64,000 bases of DNA from assembly GCA_009829735.1 (NCBI GenBank), contig CM020618.1, forward strand, positions 14,242,568 to 14,306,567, written 5' to 3'. Position numbers and translations under genes: made by a program. Below the pieces are notes generated by a model. The model worked only from the letters and a program-made list of their open reading frames with translations, was not told the DNA's origin and did not search any database. The DNA is from Pyropia yezoensis. Taxonomy: Eukaryota; Rhodophyta; Bangiophyceae; Bangiales; Bangiaceae. This document shows positions 10,801 to 20,845 of the stretch, one piece after another; positions within the stretch are counted from its first letter, which is position 1, and every line of letters starts with the position of its first letter.

Positions 10801-11185
10801 AGAAAATAGAGAATAAAAGAGTCACCAATGAGTTTAACAGCGCTGCGAATAAGTGCCGACGATAACGAGTATAAGAATATGGCGGAACTAGATACTTTCA
10901 GCAGGTACAGATCTCGTTACAGATCTCGGTACTTTCTCGGTAACGTGGCACGAGGATTCCCTCACCGAGCCATTAGCGCTGGGACCTTGAGCAGATAACA
11001 AACCTTGCTTCGAAAAGGACGACCCACATTCCACAGTATTAAGGACGCGTGGTTGCGTGTCGGCGTTCTTTGCCGCGGAAGGGAGTAGGCGCACCTTGGC
11101 AGCGGGGGGGGTTAAGTGGACGATTGGCGGTGTCGCCAGCTGCAGGCCGCAGAGCCCGTCAGGGCTTCCGGGCAGGCGGGCGGAG
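10801..11185. other. spacer between hAT element and retrotransposon
   Basis: No gene is supported. The last five bases (11181-11185, CGGAG) are the left target duplication of element 1. Confidence 0.5.
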
Positions 11186-11757
11186 TGTAGCATCCCTGGC
11201 CCCGACTTGGCGCCGACCCGGGACTGCAACCAGAGGGCACCAGGTGCCAGTACACGCCCGCCGTGTGGTGATGGTTGGCGGCCGTGGCCCGTGCCCGGCA
11301 CTGGGATGCGGTGGACTACGCTATCCACACGTGAGAGAGGGATTTCTGATGAGTTTTTGCATACTTGTGAGGGATTTGATTTGAGAGAAATTGAGTGTGA
11401 GATTAGTGAGTGGGAATAGAATTAGTAGTGATAGAGGCCCCCGACCTGACGAGGTTAGACTCGGGTCGGGGCCACTCGGGGTTGTGGGGGGGCTACCTGG
11501 CCGACGTGCCAAGGCTCCCCCAGATGCACGTTAAGAGGGACAGCGAGGCGCCCTTGGCCTGCGCCCTCAGGGAAAAAGACAACTGCGCGTTTGCTTTCCT
11601 CTTCCTCGTGTGCACTACCGTGCGTATCTGTTTGCTCTGCGAGCAGGCACGTGAGGCAACAGGCATACCATTCTCGTAGTTCCCCTTTCTGTGTTACCTG
11701 TCCCTTTCCCCCGAGGGATATTGACACGTGTCTGAGAGGATCGAGTTTTATACCACA
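11186..11757 (+). repeat. element 1 5' LTR
   Basis: 572 bp, starting TGTAGCATCC and ending ...TATACCACA. It matches the 3' LTR with about five substitutions. Related solo LTRs lie at 22920-23461 plus 34930-34965 and at 45487-46058, so this family is active or recently active at the locus. Confidence 0.95.
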
Positions 11758-11761
11758 TATT

Positions 11762-11778
11762 TGGTGGAGCAGCAGGGG
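11762..11778 (+). promoter_or_regulatory. element 1 primer-binding site
   Basis: TGGTGGAGCAGCAGGGG begins four bases after the LTR and starts with TGG, the complement of a tRNA CCA tail. The same 17 bases lie next to the 5' LTR of element 2. It does not look like the initiator-Met site (TGGTATCAGAGC) common in plant chromoviruses; which tRNA it matches cannot be told here. Confidence 0.75.
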
Positions 11779-11969
11779 AGTATTGGAGAGTTTGAGAAGA
11801 GACATTTGGGAGCAGCGGTTGGGTTGTTCCTGTCCTGTCTTTTTCTGTGGTTTGGGAATTATTTGCACCCGTTCACGGGAATCCCATTCCTGGCTCTCCA
11901 ACCCCTTTCTTGTGGTCTTGCGATCTTTGGACGCGCAGGCAACTGGACTGTGGCTGTCAAGAGACCAAC

Positions 11970-13731
11970 ATGGCTACCCTCCCTGGCACGACGGTGCCCG
12001 AAGGGGTAGACCCCGCGTCCCTTGACGCATCCCTGGTCACCGCGGGGGACGGTGTCCAACCCGGCGTTCTCCCTACGGGTGAAGCAGACCTGGGTGTGAC
12101 ATCCGGTGGCGGACTGGAGTCCACAGGCGGCCAAGTACCTCCTGCTCCCGTTCCTCCGGCTGTTCCTCCTGTGGGAGCCACCCCGGGGTCAACGGCGTTT
12201 GAGTCCGCTCGCAGCAGACGTCTCCCTCCTGTCGGTTCTACTCCTCAACCTCCAGGGATAGCCCCTGGTGTGTTTACTCCTGGACCCACACATGGCAGCT
12301 GGGTGTATGCACCTCTTCCTGTGGGCACTAGCAGTGCCAGAGGCACCGCTATGACTGGTTCTACGGGTCTTCCTGAGACTTCGACTCCTGGGACCGGCCA
12401 AGCTTTTTCCCCCCCTTGCATCCTATGGGGCGGGGAGCTCTAAGACCGGTAACCGGAGCAGCCGTAGGCATCGGCGTCGTCGCCGTCGCTCTAGCACCAG
12501 CGAGACCAGTTCCTCCAGCTCTGAGGAGGGATATGACTGGGATGCATCTCCCGGTCCCACCCGACGCAGGCTAGTCGAGTTCGACTTCCCTGCCCACCAA
12601 GTGGGAGATGCCACCCTGAACAAGGTCACGTATTGGGGTAACTACCGGCTGGAGAACCAAGACCAAGGTTACACCCGGAAGATGGCCAAGAAGATGGCAT
12701 CCCTGAACCGGCGAATGCAGCCGAGCTTCGGGGGACATCCTAAGTTTTCCGGAAAGAGACCGGCGCTTATCTTTGCCTTCCTGCGCCGGTTCGTCAAGGC
12801 ATGCAACGACAACGATGTGTCCGAGGGCAAGGCTCTCTACCTCCTGGTGAACTTCATGACCGGAGAAGCGGAACAACGGTTTGCACAGGTTCTACCAGAC
12901 TCTGCCGGACACATTGTCGGGCGTACCGTTGGGAGTTATCCGGAGGCGGTCAACTGGCTCCTGTCCAACTACGCTGACGCGGACTCCCTGCGTAAGGCAG
13001 TCGGCAGGCTGAACCGGGCAACCATGGAGAGACAAGAGACTCCAGAGGCATTCGCCCGTCGTGTCCGGGAGATGAGCGAGGCTTGTGGCAACGTTTACCC
13101 TGAGGACAGGCTCAAGATGATCTTCTCGGAAGGGCTTCCTGAATATCTTCAAGTGGATGCGGAGAACTACAACCAGGAACATCAAGAACATACCTTCCAG
13201 CAGTTGATGGCCTTCACCCAGGGCAAGTACCGGCAAGCCAAGGCCCTCCAAGCTCCCATGGTATCAACTCTCAAGCCGTTGTCGCGAGTTCGTCCCGGAC
13301 CCGACAGGTATAAGGGAGGTGATAGCCCTGTACCGGTACTCGCAGTTGGCGAGGCCTCACCCGTGGGGTCATGGGACAAGTGGGGCGGCTTCGTTTCCAA
13401 GGAGCAACCTTCCCTGGTCGCCCCCAAGCAGGTCAGGAACCAGCGGTTCCGGTCTTGTTGGCTGTGCCAGAAGGAGGATCACATGTCCTACCAGTGCCCG
13501 ACCATTCCCAAGGACCTCCAGGAGAAACTCAAGCGTCAAGGACTGGTGTTTGCAAGGGCGGTCAACTGGGCTGACCGGCGGGCACCCTCCAAGATGGACA
13601 AGGCACAGGTACACGCAATCCGAGTGGCAACCCTACAGAGCATCACGGAGGCTCTGGCAAGGGAAGCTCCTACGGACTTTGACCCGGAGACCGAAACCTC
13701 TAAGGACTCCTCGGACCCGGGAAACGAGTAG
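11970..13731 (+). CDS. gag: element 1 gag (one frame change)
   Basis: The best start is ATG at 11970 (ACAACATGG-like context), opening a Pro/Gly/Thr-rich N-terminal region. That frame runs to 12443, while the capsid frame is open from 12355 to the TAG at 13729. The two overlap around a T5C7 tract at 12404-12415, where a single indel, real or a sequencing slip, would join them. The second part has an Arg/Ser-rich basic patch, a capsid-like helical region (LEAL-type helices around GGHPKFSGKRPALIFAFLRR), and a CCHC zinc knuckle CWLCQKEDHMSYQC (C-x2-C-x4-H-x4-C). It packages element RNA into particles. Pol is reached by -1 frameshifting just before the stop. Confidence 0.85.
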
Positions 13732-16700
13732 GGCAGGCGCTCTCCCCAAGTGTCTTCCCGAATCTCCGACGGCAGGGTACTTCTACCCGTTCTCCCCTTG
13801 CGTGCCGGGAGAAAGGACGTCAGTTACCTGCTCAACCGGTAGCCGCCTGGACACCCTGTTTGTTCAAGGGGACCTTGCTCGTCCTGCGTAAGGAAAACCT
13901 CAAGATTAATGCTCGTATGCGTGTGGGGGATAGCCTCCCCCAAGCTGTTACGCCGGTGGTTGACACGGGAGCCGGACCAAGCGTCATCACTGAGAACCTG
14001 TTACCTCCGGGCTGGCGTCGACTTGCCTGGAGAGCGCCTACCCGGACCCATATCGTCGACGCTTCGGGTCAAACCCTACGACCGCTTGGCCGTCTTCCCG
14101 TCGCCATCTATGTCAACAATGAACCACTGCTTTTTCCCTTTCTAGTAGTCAAGACTCTATCAGTCCCCCTCATCCTAGGCTGGGACTTCCAGAAGCAGCA
14201 TGTCAAGAGTATCCTGCCCGGAGAAGGAAAGGCGCAGTTCAACCATGGGTTTGTGTCACCAGTGCTGGAGCACCTGGACGCCAAGGTTCGTGTGGTCAAG
14301 AACAAGAAAGAACGCATCCCACCCTCTACCTTGACTCTCTCCAAACCGGTGCTCCTACCTCCTCGCTCGGAGACCAAGGTTCAAGTCACGACCCGGACTG
14401 CAGGTCAATGCCTGATCTACGGGCGCAAGGAATTTCTGGCGAAACACCGATTATACTTGGCCCACGGACATCACAAGAAGGTAGAAAGGCACACCCCATT
14501 CTCGTTGCTGGTCGTCAACGTGAGCCGGAAGCCAATAACCCTCGCCAAGGGCTCCCGAGTTGGCACAGCAGAGCCTTACCGGGGGTCCGCCCGTGCTATG
14601 AGCAAGGGAGACCTCTTGAACCTGCAACAAGAGCTGGCATCCAACTTGACGGCCTTTGACGTATCTCCGGAACAAGAGCAGGCTGGCAGCGCTACTTCGA
14701 AGCCCGAACAAGCACCGCCCGGGATGCCGAAGGTCAACCAAGAAAATGTCCCTCCCGACTTGAAGGAGGCACTGGAGAAGCTTCTCCAGGAATATCGGCA
14801 CCTATGGTCTGGCGAGCTGGGTAAGATGGACGCCACTCTACACCGGATTCAACTCAAGCCAGATGCCAAGCCAGTGCACATGCAACCATACCGGGCTGGA
14901 CCTCATCGCCGGGATGAGATTGAGAAGCAGGTTAACAAGATGCTCAAGATGGATGTTATCGAGCCGTCTGATGGCGAGTGGGCTTTCCCGGTGGTAGTCG
15001 TCCCGAAACCTGGCGGTCACTTCCGTTTCTGCAATGACTACCGGCGCCTGAACGAGATGACAGTCAAGGACGTATACCCGATACCCCGGATGGATGATTG
15101 TCTCGACTTTCTTGGTGACGCCACCCTCTTCTCGACGCTGGATTGTAATGCCGGTTACTGGCAGATCCCTCTGGCTGACGAGGACAAGGACAAGACTACC
15201 TTCACGTGCCACCTGAGACTATTCCGGTGCAAGCGTCTTCCTTTTGGTCTCACTAATGCTCCGGCAACCTTCCAGAGAGCCATCGACATCATCCTGTCGG
15301 GGCTGAGGTGGAGGACATGTTTGGTCTACCTGGACGATATTATCGTTTTCTCCAAGACCCCAACGGAACACCTGGAGCACCTTCGAGAGGTCCTGGCCCT
15401 CCTGTCCAAGGCTGGAGTCACCCTCAAGGCCGAGAAGTGCCACCTGTTTGAGACTGAGGTGGAGTACCTGGGGCACGTGCTGAGTCCGGGGGAGCTCCGA
15501 GTCAATGAGAAGAACATCAAGGCCCTCCGGCATGCACGGCAATCTAAAACCCAGACGGAACTCAAGAGCTTCCTGGGTATGTGCAACGTCTACCGCCGGT
15601 TCGTACGGGACTATGCTCTAATTGCCCGGCCATTGACCAAGCTTACCAGCAAGAAGCTTCCCGCACAACTCCCGGTGTTCGACGAGAAGCAGACCGTGGC
15701 CTTCGAAGAGCTAACGAAGCGCCTGACCACTACTCCAGTACTGGTGTTACCCAAGCGGGAGGGCCAGTTTGTTCTGGAGACTGATGCCTGTGGCGTACAG
15801 GTGGGGTGCTCACTACTCCAGCAGCAACCTGATGGGCACTTTCTCCCGATAGGCTACTACAGTCGCGTCTTGACTCCAGCCGAGAAGAACTATTCCACGA
15901 CCGAGCGCGAGTGCTTGGCAGTCGTCTGGGCTTGCTTCCTGTTACGGCCATATCTTGAAGGACAAGAGTTCCTCATCCGGACGGACCACGCCAGTCTAAG
16001 GTGGCTGCTATGCATGGACAGCAGTCAAGGAAGGGTCGCCCGGTGGCGCCTACGCCTTTCGGAGTTCAAGTACAAAGTGTGCACCAGAGCAGGGAGGGAG
16101 CACCACTGCGCCGACACCATGTCCCGGTTGGAGACTCCTGCAGCCGATACCGGTCCTATCCCGGAGGAAATACCATGTTTCATCCTCCCGAATGTCGGAC
16201 GTGGCTGGCATGCTCCCCTGTATGAGACACCTGAAGCTCATCAACCGGTAACCATTCACCGGATGCTGGAGGCACAACTGACGGACCCTCAATGCTTGGA
16301 GCTTCGCCAACAAATGGACCTGAACCGGAACAGTCGCTTCTCCGAGTCTACAGACGGACTCCTGGTACGGGTGTCACCCTTCGATGGGGCAACTCAAGTC
16401 TACGTACCCCAGAGCCTACGAGCTGACATCCTACGAATGGAGCACTCATCTCCCCAGGCCGGACATCCTGGTATCAATCGGATGTACGCTTCAATGCGAC
16501 GATACTATTACTGGGAAACCATGGCCAATGACGTCCATAAGCACCTGGAGGCTTGTGTTTCTTGTGCAAGGAACCGGCTGTCTCAGAGGAAGAAGACTCC
16601 CAAGCTACGCCTATTCCCTGTGGCGGAGCCCTTTGCAAGCTTAAGCATGGACATCCTGGGGCCCCTACCTGAAACATCCAGTGGCAACATATACCTGCTC

Positions 16701-17819
16701 ATCATTTGTGACCGGTTCTCCAAGTTCACTCGAGCAATCCCGCTGAGGACCATCACGGCTCTGGATGTCACGTCAGCCTTCTGCGAGTACTGGATAGCTG
16801 CCTACGGCCCTCCAGACTCCGTCTTAACCGACAATGGTCCCCAGTTTGCATCCCTGTTCTTTCAAGGAGTCTGTGACCTGATGGGCATCAAGAACTTGTA
16901 CACCACGACGTACCACCCGCAAACGAACGGCCAGGTGGAACGATTCAACCGGACCCTAGTGGACATGCTACGGCACTACGTGGAGGAGCACCAAGAAGAC
17001 TGGGACGAGCTCCTGGCTGTCCTCACTCTAGCCTACAACTCCCGAGTTAACCGGACAACGGGAGTCGCTCCACTCGACTTTGTCACCCCAAGGCGGCTGA
17101 CCAACTTCTCCCTGGAAAGAATACCAGATGGTCTCCAGCCTGCACTGAAGTCAGGTCCCAAGGCAAAGGATGAGTTCCTGGAACAACTGAAGCTCCTGCT
17201 CCCAAGAGTCAAGGAGTCAATCTCAAAGACCCAGGAGCGATACAAGCGGGACTATGACAAGGGTGTCCGGGAGAAGAACAAGGAACTGGGTGGTGGCGAC
17301 TGGGTTTTTGTGGACAACCATAGCAAGACCCGGGGGAAGCTGGACTCTAAGACGGATGGACCTTATGAGATTCTGAATACGGATGGCTGGACCTTCCTTC
17401 TAGACGTGGATGGCTCCCCGTACCGGATGAGCAGCGACCATGTCACCCGAGCTCCACCGCCAAGCCAACGGGACTTGACCCGGCGCAAGCGGGCCGCAGT
17501 ACCCTGGCTATCCCAAGAAGAAGGCCGGGAATATGTCTACGTCAAGTTTGTCGACCATGCCTGGAGAGACGGACGCTTGTACCTGCGAGTACGCTGGTTC
17601 GGTTTTAACCCGGCAGATGATACCTGGGAACCCTCCAACCGGCTACCCATCGCGGACGTCTGTGCCTACACGCGACGGAACGGGATAGAGGGCACTCCAG
17701 TGGCCAGAGCCGACAAGACCCTGGAGTCGGACTCGGAGGAGGACCAAGAGGACGGGGCCGGTCAAGACCCTCGGGACGAGCCGAGCTCACCCGCAATGGA
17801 CGCGGAACGAGAGGATTGA
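13683..17819 (+). CDS. pol: element 1 pol polyprotein with chromodomain
   Basis: The frame is open from 13683 with no early ATG, as expected for -1 frameshift expression. Domains in order: aspartic protease (VVDTGAGPSV near 13960); reverse transcriptase with YLDD at about 15327; RNase H (LETDACG, TERECLAVV, RTDHASL); integrase zinc finger (H-x6-H in HSSPQAGH, then CVSC); and the integrase core with D (SMDILGP), D (LTDNGPQF) and E (GQVERFN), the last two separated by exactly 35 residues (DD35E). The C terminus (about 17530-17690) is a chromodomain (YVYVKFVDHAW...LRVRWFGF...DTWEP), expected to target insertion to particular chromatin. All catalytic residues I checked are present, so it looks functional. 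The end is TGA at 17817. Confidence 0.95.
13719..13725 (+). promoter_or_regulatory. -1 ribosomal frameshift site GGGAAAC
   Basis: In the gag frame the heptamer reads G GGA AAC, exactly the X XXY YYZ pattern of -1 slippery sites. It lies one codon (GAG) before the gag stop TAG at 13729-13731. The -1 frame is open from 13683 through the whole of pol, so gag and pol overlap by 49 bases and a slip here fuses them. No downstream pseudoknot was evaluated. Confidence 0.75.
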
Positions 17820-17964
17820 GAAGAAGGGAACGGGTATATCAAGGAAAACACGCAATGCAAGCATGGAACAATCAAGGAAAACAAGCACCCGCTCGAGCAA
17901 CCCTTCTCTCCGCCTCTTCCCTCCTCGCTTCTCCCAAGACTCTCACCCTCCTTGCCTCCAAGTA

Positions 17965-20115
17965 CTACTCCCGGCGCGGACGCTGAGCCGCGGGAGTGTC
18001 CTCCAGCGCTGCCTCTGCGGCACGACGGGAACCGGAGGAAGGCGGGATGACGTAGTGCGGTTGGCGCGGTGCATCCCGGTATGACGCCATCGGAGTAGTA
18101 CCGGTAGTTGCCGGGGGCTCCCGCTCATCCAGATATGCCCGTCGGCGCCCCTGAAAGCCAGTGAAGGTCTCTGACCACTGCTGGGCCAAGCCATGCCGCG
18201 TCAAAGTCGCCAGAAGTTCGCCAACCACCGGGCTGTTCGACATCTGGCCGCTGTCCGCGCAAGCAAACACCCGGTCGACCACGTCGTTCAAGACGCTGGC
18301 GTAAGTACCCAGCACCAGGGAGGACCCAACGTCTTCAACCTGCACCGGAAGACGACCCAGCTGGTCTTCAATCATACCGACGTCGTCCTGGTCGCATGTC
18401 GGACCACCTTGGTTCAGGTACCAGTCAGGCACCCGGAAGCGGGTAAGGCGCAGAGTCGGCGCCGGAATCTCGAACCGCCCCGAGGATGACACTACCGGAC
18501 GGTCCACAACGGCCCCAGAAACCGGAGTACCCAACTCCAGCGGAGGCACAGCGCCGCCGGCGTTGGAAGAAGGCGTCCGAGGCAGAGCGGCCGGAGTAGT
18601 CGGCGACCGCACGGCCACCCCCAGACTCGCTGCGGACAAGCGCGGTGCCGGAGGAGCTTGAAGTACCGGCACAGCCGGAACAGGGCGCGAACGCGCCGGC
18701 GACGGTTCAGGCGAGGCCACCGGGGCGACAGGTGCAACAGGAGGAAGCGGAGCCGCCGCAGACGCCCGACCGACCGCCGCGGGCCATCCCGACTCTTGCA
18801 CCGGCGGCCCAATTGGCAGAAGATCGAGCGCGGCCGGAGCAGGAAAGCTGCCTAGCTGCGGCCACGCCGGAAGCGGTGTCGCGAGCTGTACCTTGGCCGG
18901 AGAAGACTGGTAGACCACCTGCGCCCAACCTGAGCCATCCCGACGCGGGCTGTTCTGGTCGGCAATCGCGTTCAAGAAGTTCCGGTCATGCACCGGCACC
19001 AGACGCCGGAAGTCAATCATCGCCTGGAAGAGCTCCTTGTACTCCTCGTCCTGGCTGCACTGGAAGTCGACGGTCAACTTGTCGACAATCCAGACCATCA
19101 GGAGGTCGGGGAGAAACCAAAGCCGGTTGGCCACCAAGACCTCGTGAAGCCAGTGGTTGGCCGCCAAGACTGTCATCTCGGACGTGTACATCATGTACGG
19201 GATCGAGTGGAAAAAGCCCTGGATCGACGCCTGGGTCAAGGCGTCCAAGAAGTACCAGGTGAAGAAGATGCTGGAAGGAGCAAACCCGACCGGGATGTCG
19301 ACTTCCTGCTGCTGCGGGATGACCTTGGGGTAGTACGCCGCCCGGTTAGCCTTGTCCAGCTTCCAGAACTCCTGGTGGTTGTAGCTCACGAGGAAGTCAC
19401 GCTGACGCCGGCGTCGCTCACCCTGCTCCCGTGCCGGAGACAACTTGGAGTATTTCCGGGTCAGGAAAGGCGGCTCCAGAGCGACCATACTCGGACGGGG
19501 ATCGCAGTTCAGGCTCCCCGACCCCTTGAGCGCCTCATCCCAGACCTTGAGTGCCCGGTAGACGTACCCTTCCTCCTCTGGCCACCGGAGAACGGACGCG
19601 GACACGCGACGCTCGGTCAAGGGTCGATCCAGCACCAGCGCGAAGGGGAGATCCTCCAGACGAGCAACCCAAGAGGAACCCGAGAAGCTCTGGGAGCGGT
19701 CTTGTGCCAGGCGCATCTGGTCCGCCGTATGAAGACGTGTCTTGTCCATCTCGGTCAAGACCCCGCGCTGGAGTTCCTTGCGCCAGAGGTCCAAGCAATC
19801 CTGCTGGCACTGGGCCGCGCTGGCGTTGCCGACCACCGTGGAGTAGCGCCGGGCCGCCAGAGGATCCTGCCCAAGAAGCATTTCCGGGAGACCCACCGGG
19901 GGGGTCTCGACCGGGTGCATCGCGGAAGCCGGGGGAACCCGATCCGTCCCCGCCGTGGCAACCGGCGCCGACACGGACACCCGAGGAACCGGAGGCAGGA
20001 GAGGGGCGCGACTGCCCGAGTTCTCCTCTACAACACTCGCTGCCGGAACCACGGGCCCAGCCTGGATCTCGGAACTGGACATGACGTCCAGACTCCGGGG
20101 GAACGAGAGGGCCAA
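17965..20115 (-). CDS. element 1 antisense ORF, unknown function
   Basis: A 716-codon frame runs opposite to pol and fills the space between the pol stop and the 3' LTR. It starts 153 bases from the LTR, at ATG 20115 or at 20082 (MSSSEIQ). The N-terminal ~110 residues are Pro/Val-rich. Residues ~120-420 form a globular-looking region rich in Trp, Tyr and Leu (IFFTWYFLDALTQ, MVWIVDKLTV). A Pro/Ala linker follows, then a C-terminal helical domain (~560-670) and a charged tail. The plus-strand frame over the same bases has shadow composition (His/Arg/Gln-rich), so I take the minus strand as coding. I recognise no family. Antisense ORFs at this position are known in some plant Ty3/gypsy lineages such as Grande. 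Element 2 has one at the same place. Confidence 0.7.
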   Translation of the reverse strand: MALSFPRSLDVMSSSEIQAGPVVPAASVVEENSGSRAPLLPPVPRVSVSAPVATAGTDRVPPASAMHPVETPPVGLPEMLLGQDPLAARRYSTVVGNASAAQCQQDCLDLWRKELQRGVLTEMDKTRLHTADQMRLAQDRSQSFSGSSWVARLEDLPFALVLDRPLTERRVSASVLRWPEEEGYVYRALKVWDEALKGSGSLNCDPRPSMVALEPPFLTRKYSKLSPAREQGERRRRQRDFLVSYNHQEFWKLDKANRAAYYPKVIPQQQEVDIPVGFAPSSIFFTWYFLDALTQASIQGFFHSIPYMMYTSEMTVLAANHWLHEVLVANRLWFLPDLLMVWIVDKLTVDFQCSQDEEYKELFQAMIDFRRLVPVHDRNFLNAIADQNSPRRDGSGWAQVVYQSSPAKVQLATPLPAWPQLGSFPAPAALDLLPIGPPVQESGWPAAVGRASAAAPLPPVAPVAPVASPEPSPARSRPVPAVPVLQAPPAPRLSAASLGVAVRSPTTPAALPRTPSSNAGGAVPPLELGTPVSGAVVDRPVVSSSGRFEIPAPTLRLTRFRVPDWYLNQGGPTCDQDDVGMIEDQLGRLPVQVEDVGSSLVLGTYASVLNDVVDRVFACADSGQMSNSPVVGELLATLTRHGLAQQWSETFTGFQGRRRAYLDEREPPATTGTTPMASYRDAPRQPHYVIPPSSGSRRAAEAALEDTPAAQRPRRE

Positions 20116-20255
20116 GGTGAAGGAGAAGGGGGGGGGGGACAGAATCGGAGCAGGTGGTCGTGACCGGGGTGAAGACGCTCGACCTCGGCACCGGTGTGGA
20201 CGTGCTCGAGGCTGTGCACGGTGGCACCTGGTTCGGCCCGAGGACGTGCCGGACT

Positions 20256-20268
20256 AGGGAGGGAGCTA
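20256..20268 (+). promoter_or_regulatory. element 1 polypurine tract
   Basis: AGGGAGGGAGCTA lies directly upstream of the 3' LTR, the expected plus-strand primer position. Confidence 0.65.
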
Positions 20269-20840
20269 TGTAGCATCCCTGGCCCCGACTTGGCGCCGAC
20301 CCGGGACTGCAACCAGAGGGCACCAGGTGCCAGTACACGCCCGCCGTGTGGTGATGGTTGGCGGCCGTGGCCCGTGCCCGGCACTGGGATGCGGTGGACT
20401 ACGCTATCCACACGTGAGAGAGGGATTTCTGATGAGTTTTTGCATACTTGTGAGGGATTTGATTTGAGAGAAATTGAGTGTGAGATTAGTGGGTGGGAAT
20501 AGAATTAGTAGTGATAGTGGCCCCCGACCTGACGAGGTTAGACTCGGGTCGGGGCCACTCGGGGTTGTGGGGGGGCTACCTGGCCGACGTGCCAAGGCTC
20601 CCCCAGATGCACGTTAAGAGGGACAGCGAGGCGCCCTTGGCCTGCGCCCTCAGGGAAAAAGACAACTGCGCGTTTGCTTTCCTCTTCCCCGTGTGCACTA
20701 CCGTGCGTATCTGTTTGCTCTGCGAGCAGGCACGTGAGGCAACAGGCATACCACTCTCGTAGTTCCCCTTTCTGTGTTACCTGTCCCTTTCCCCGGAGGG
20801 ATATTGACACGTGTCTGAGAGGATCGAGTTTTATACCACA
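20269..20840 (+). repeat. element 1 3' LTR
   Basis: 572 bp, TGTAGCATCC...TATACCACA. It is followed by CGGAG at 20841-20845, matching the base-perfect duplication before the 5' LTR. Confidence 0.95.
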
Positions 20841-20845
20841 CGGAG

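Larger units (their letters stand above)
11186..20840 (+). mobile_element. element 1: full-length Ty3/gypsy chromovirus with antisense ORF
   Basis: A 9655-bp LTR retrotransposon. Both LTRs are 572 bp (TG...CA) and differ at about five positions by eye (roughly 99% identical). The element is flanked by a perfect 5-bp duplication CGGAG (11181-11185, 20841-20845). The order is 5' LTR, primer-binding site, gag, pol (protease, reverse transcriptase, RNase H, integrase, chromodomain), antisense ORF, purine tract, 3' LTR. Integrase after RNase H places it in Ty3/gypsy (Metaviridae), and the C-terminal chromodomain places it among chromoviruses. High LTR identity, the intact pol and the perfect duplication imply a recent insertion that may still be competent, apart from one frame change in gag. 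Confidence 0.95.

Noticed and set aside
18988..20163. 391-codon plus-strand frame inside element 1
   Set aside because: It lies entirely over the longer minus-strand ORF and has the His/Arg/Gln/Val-rich composition typical of an antisense shadow.
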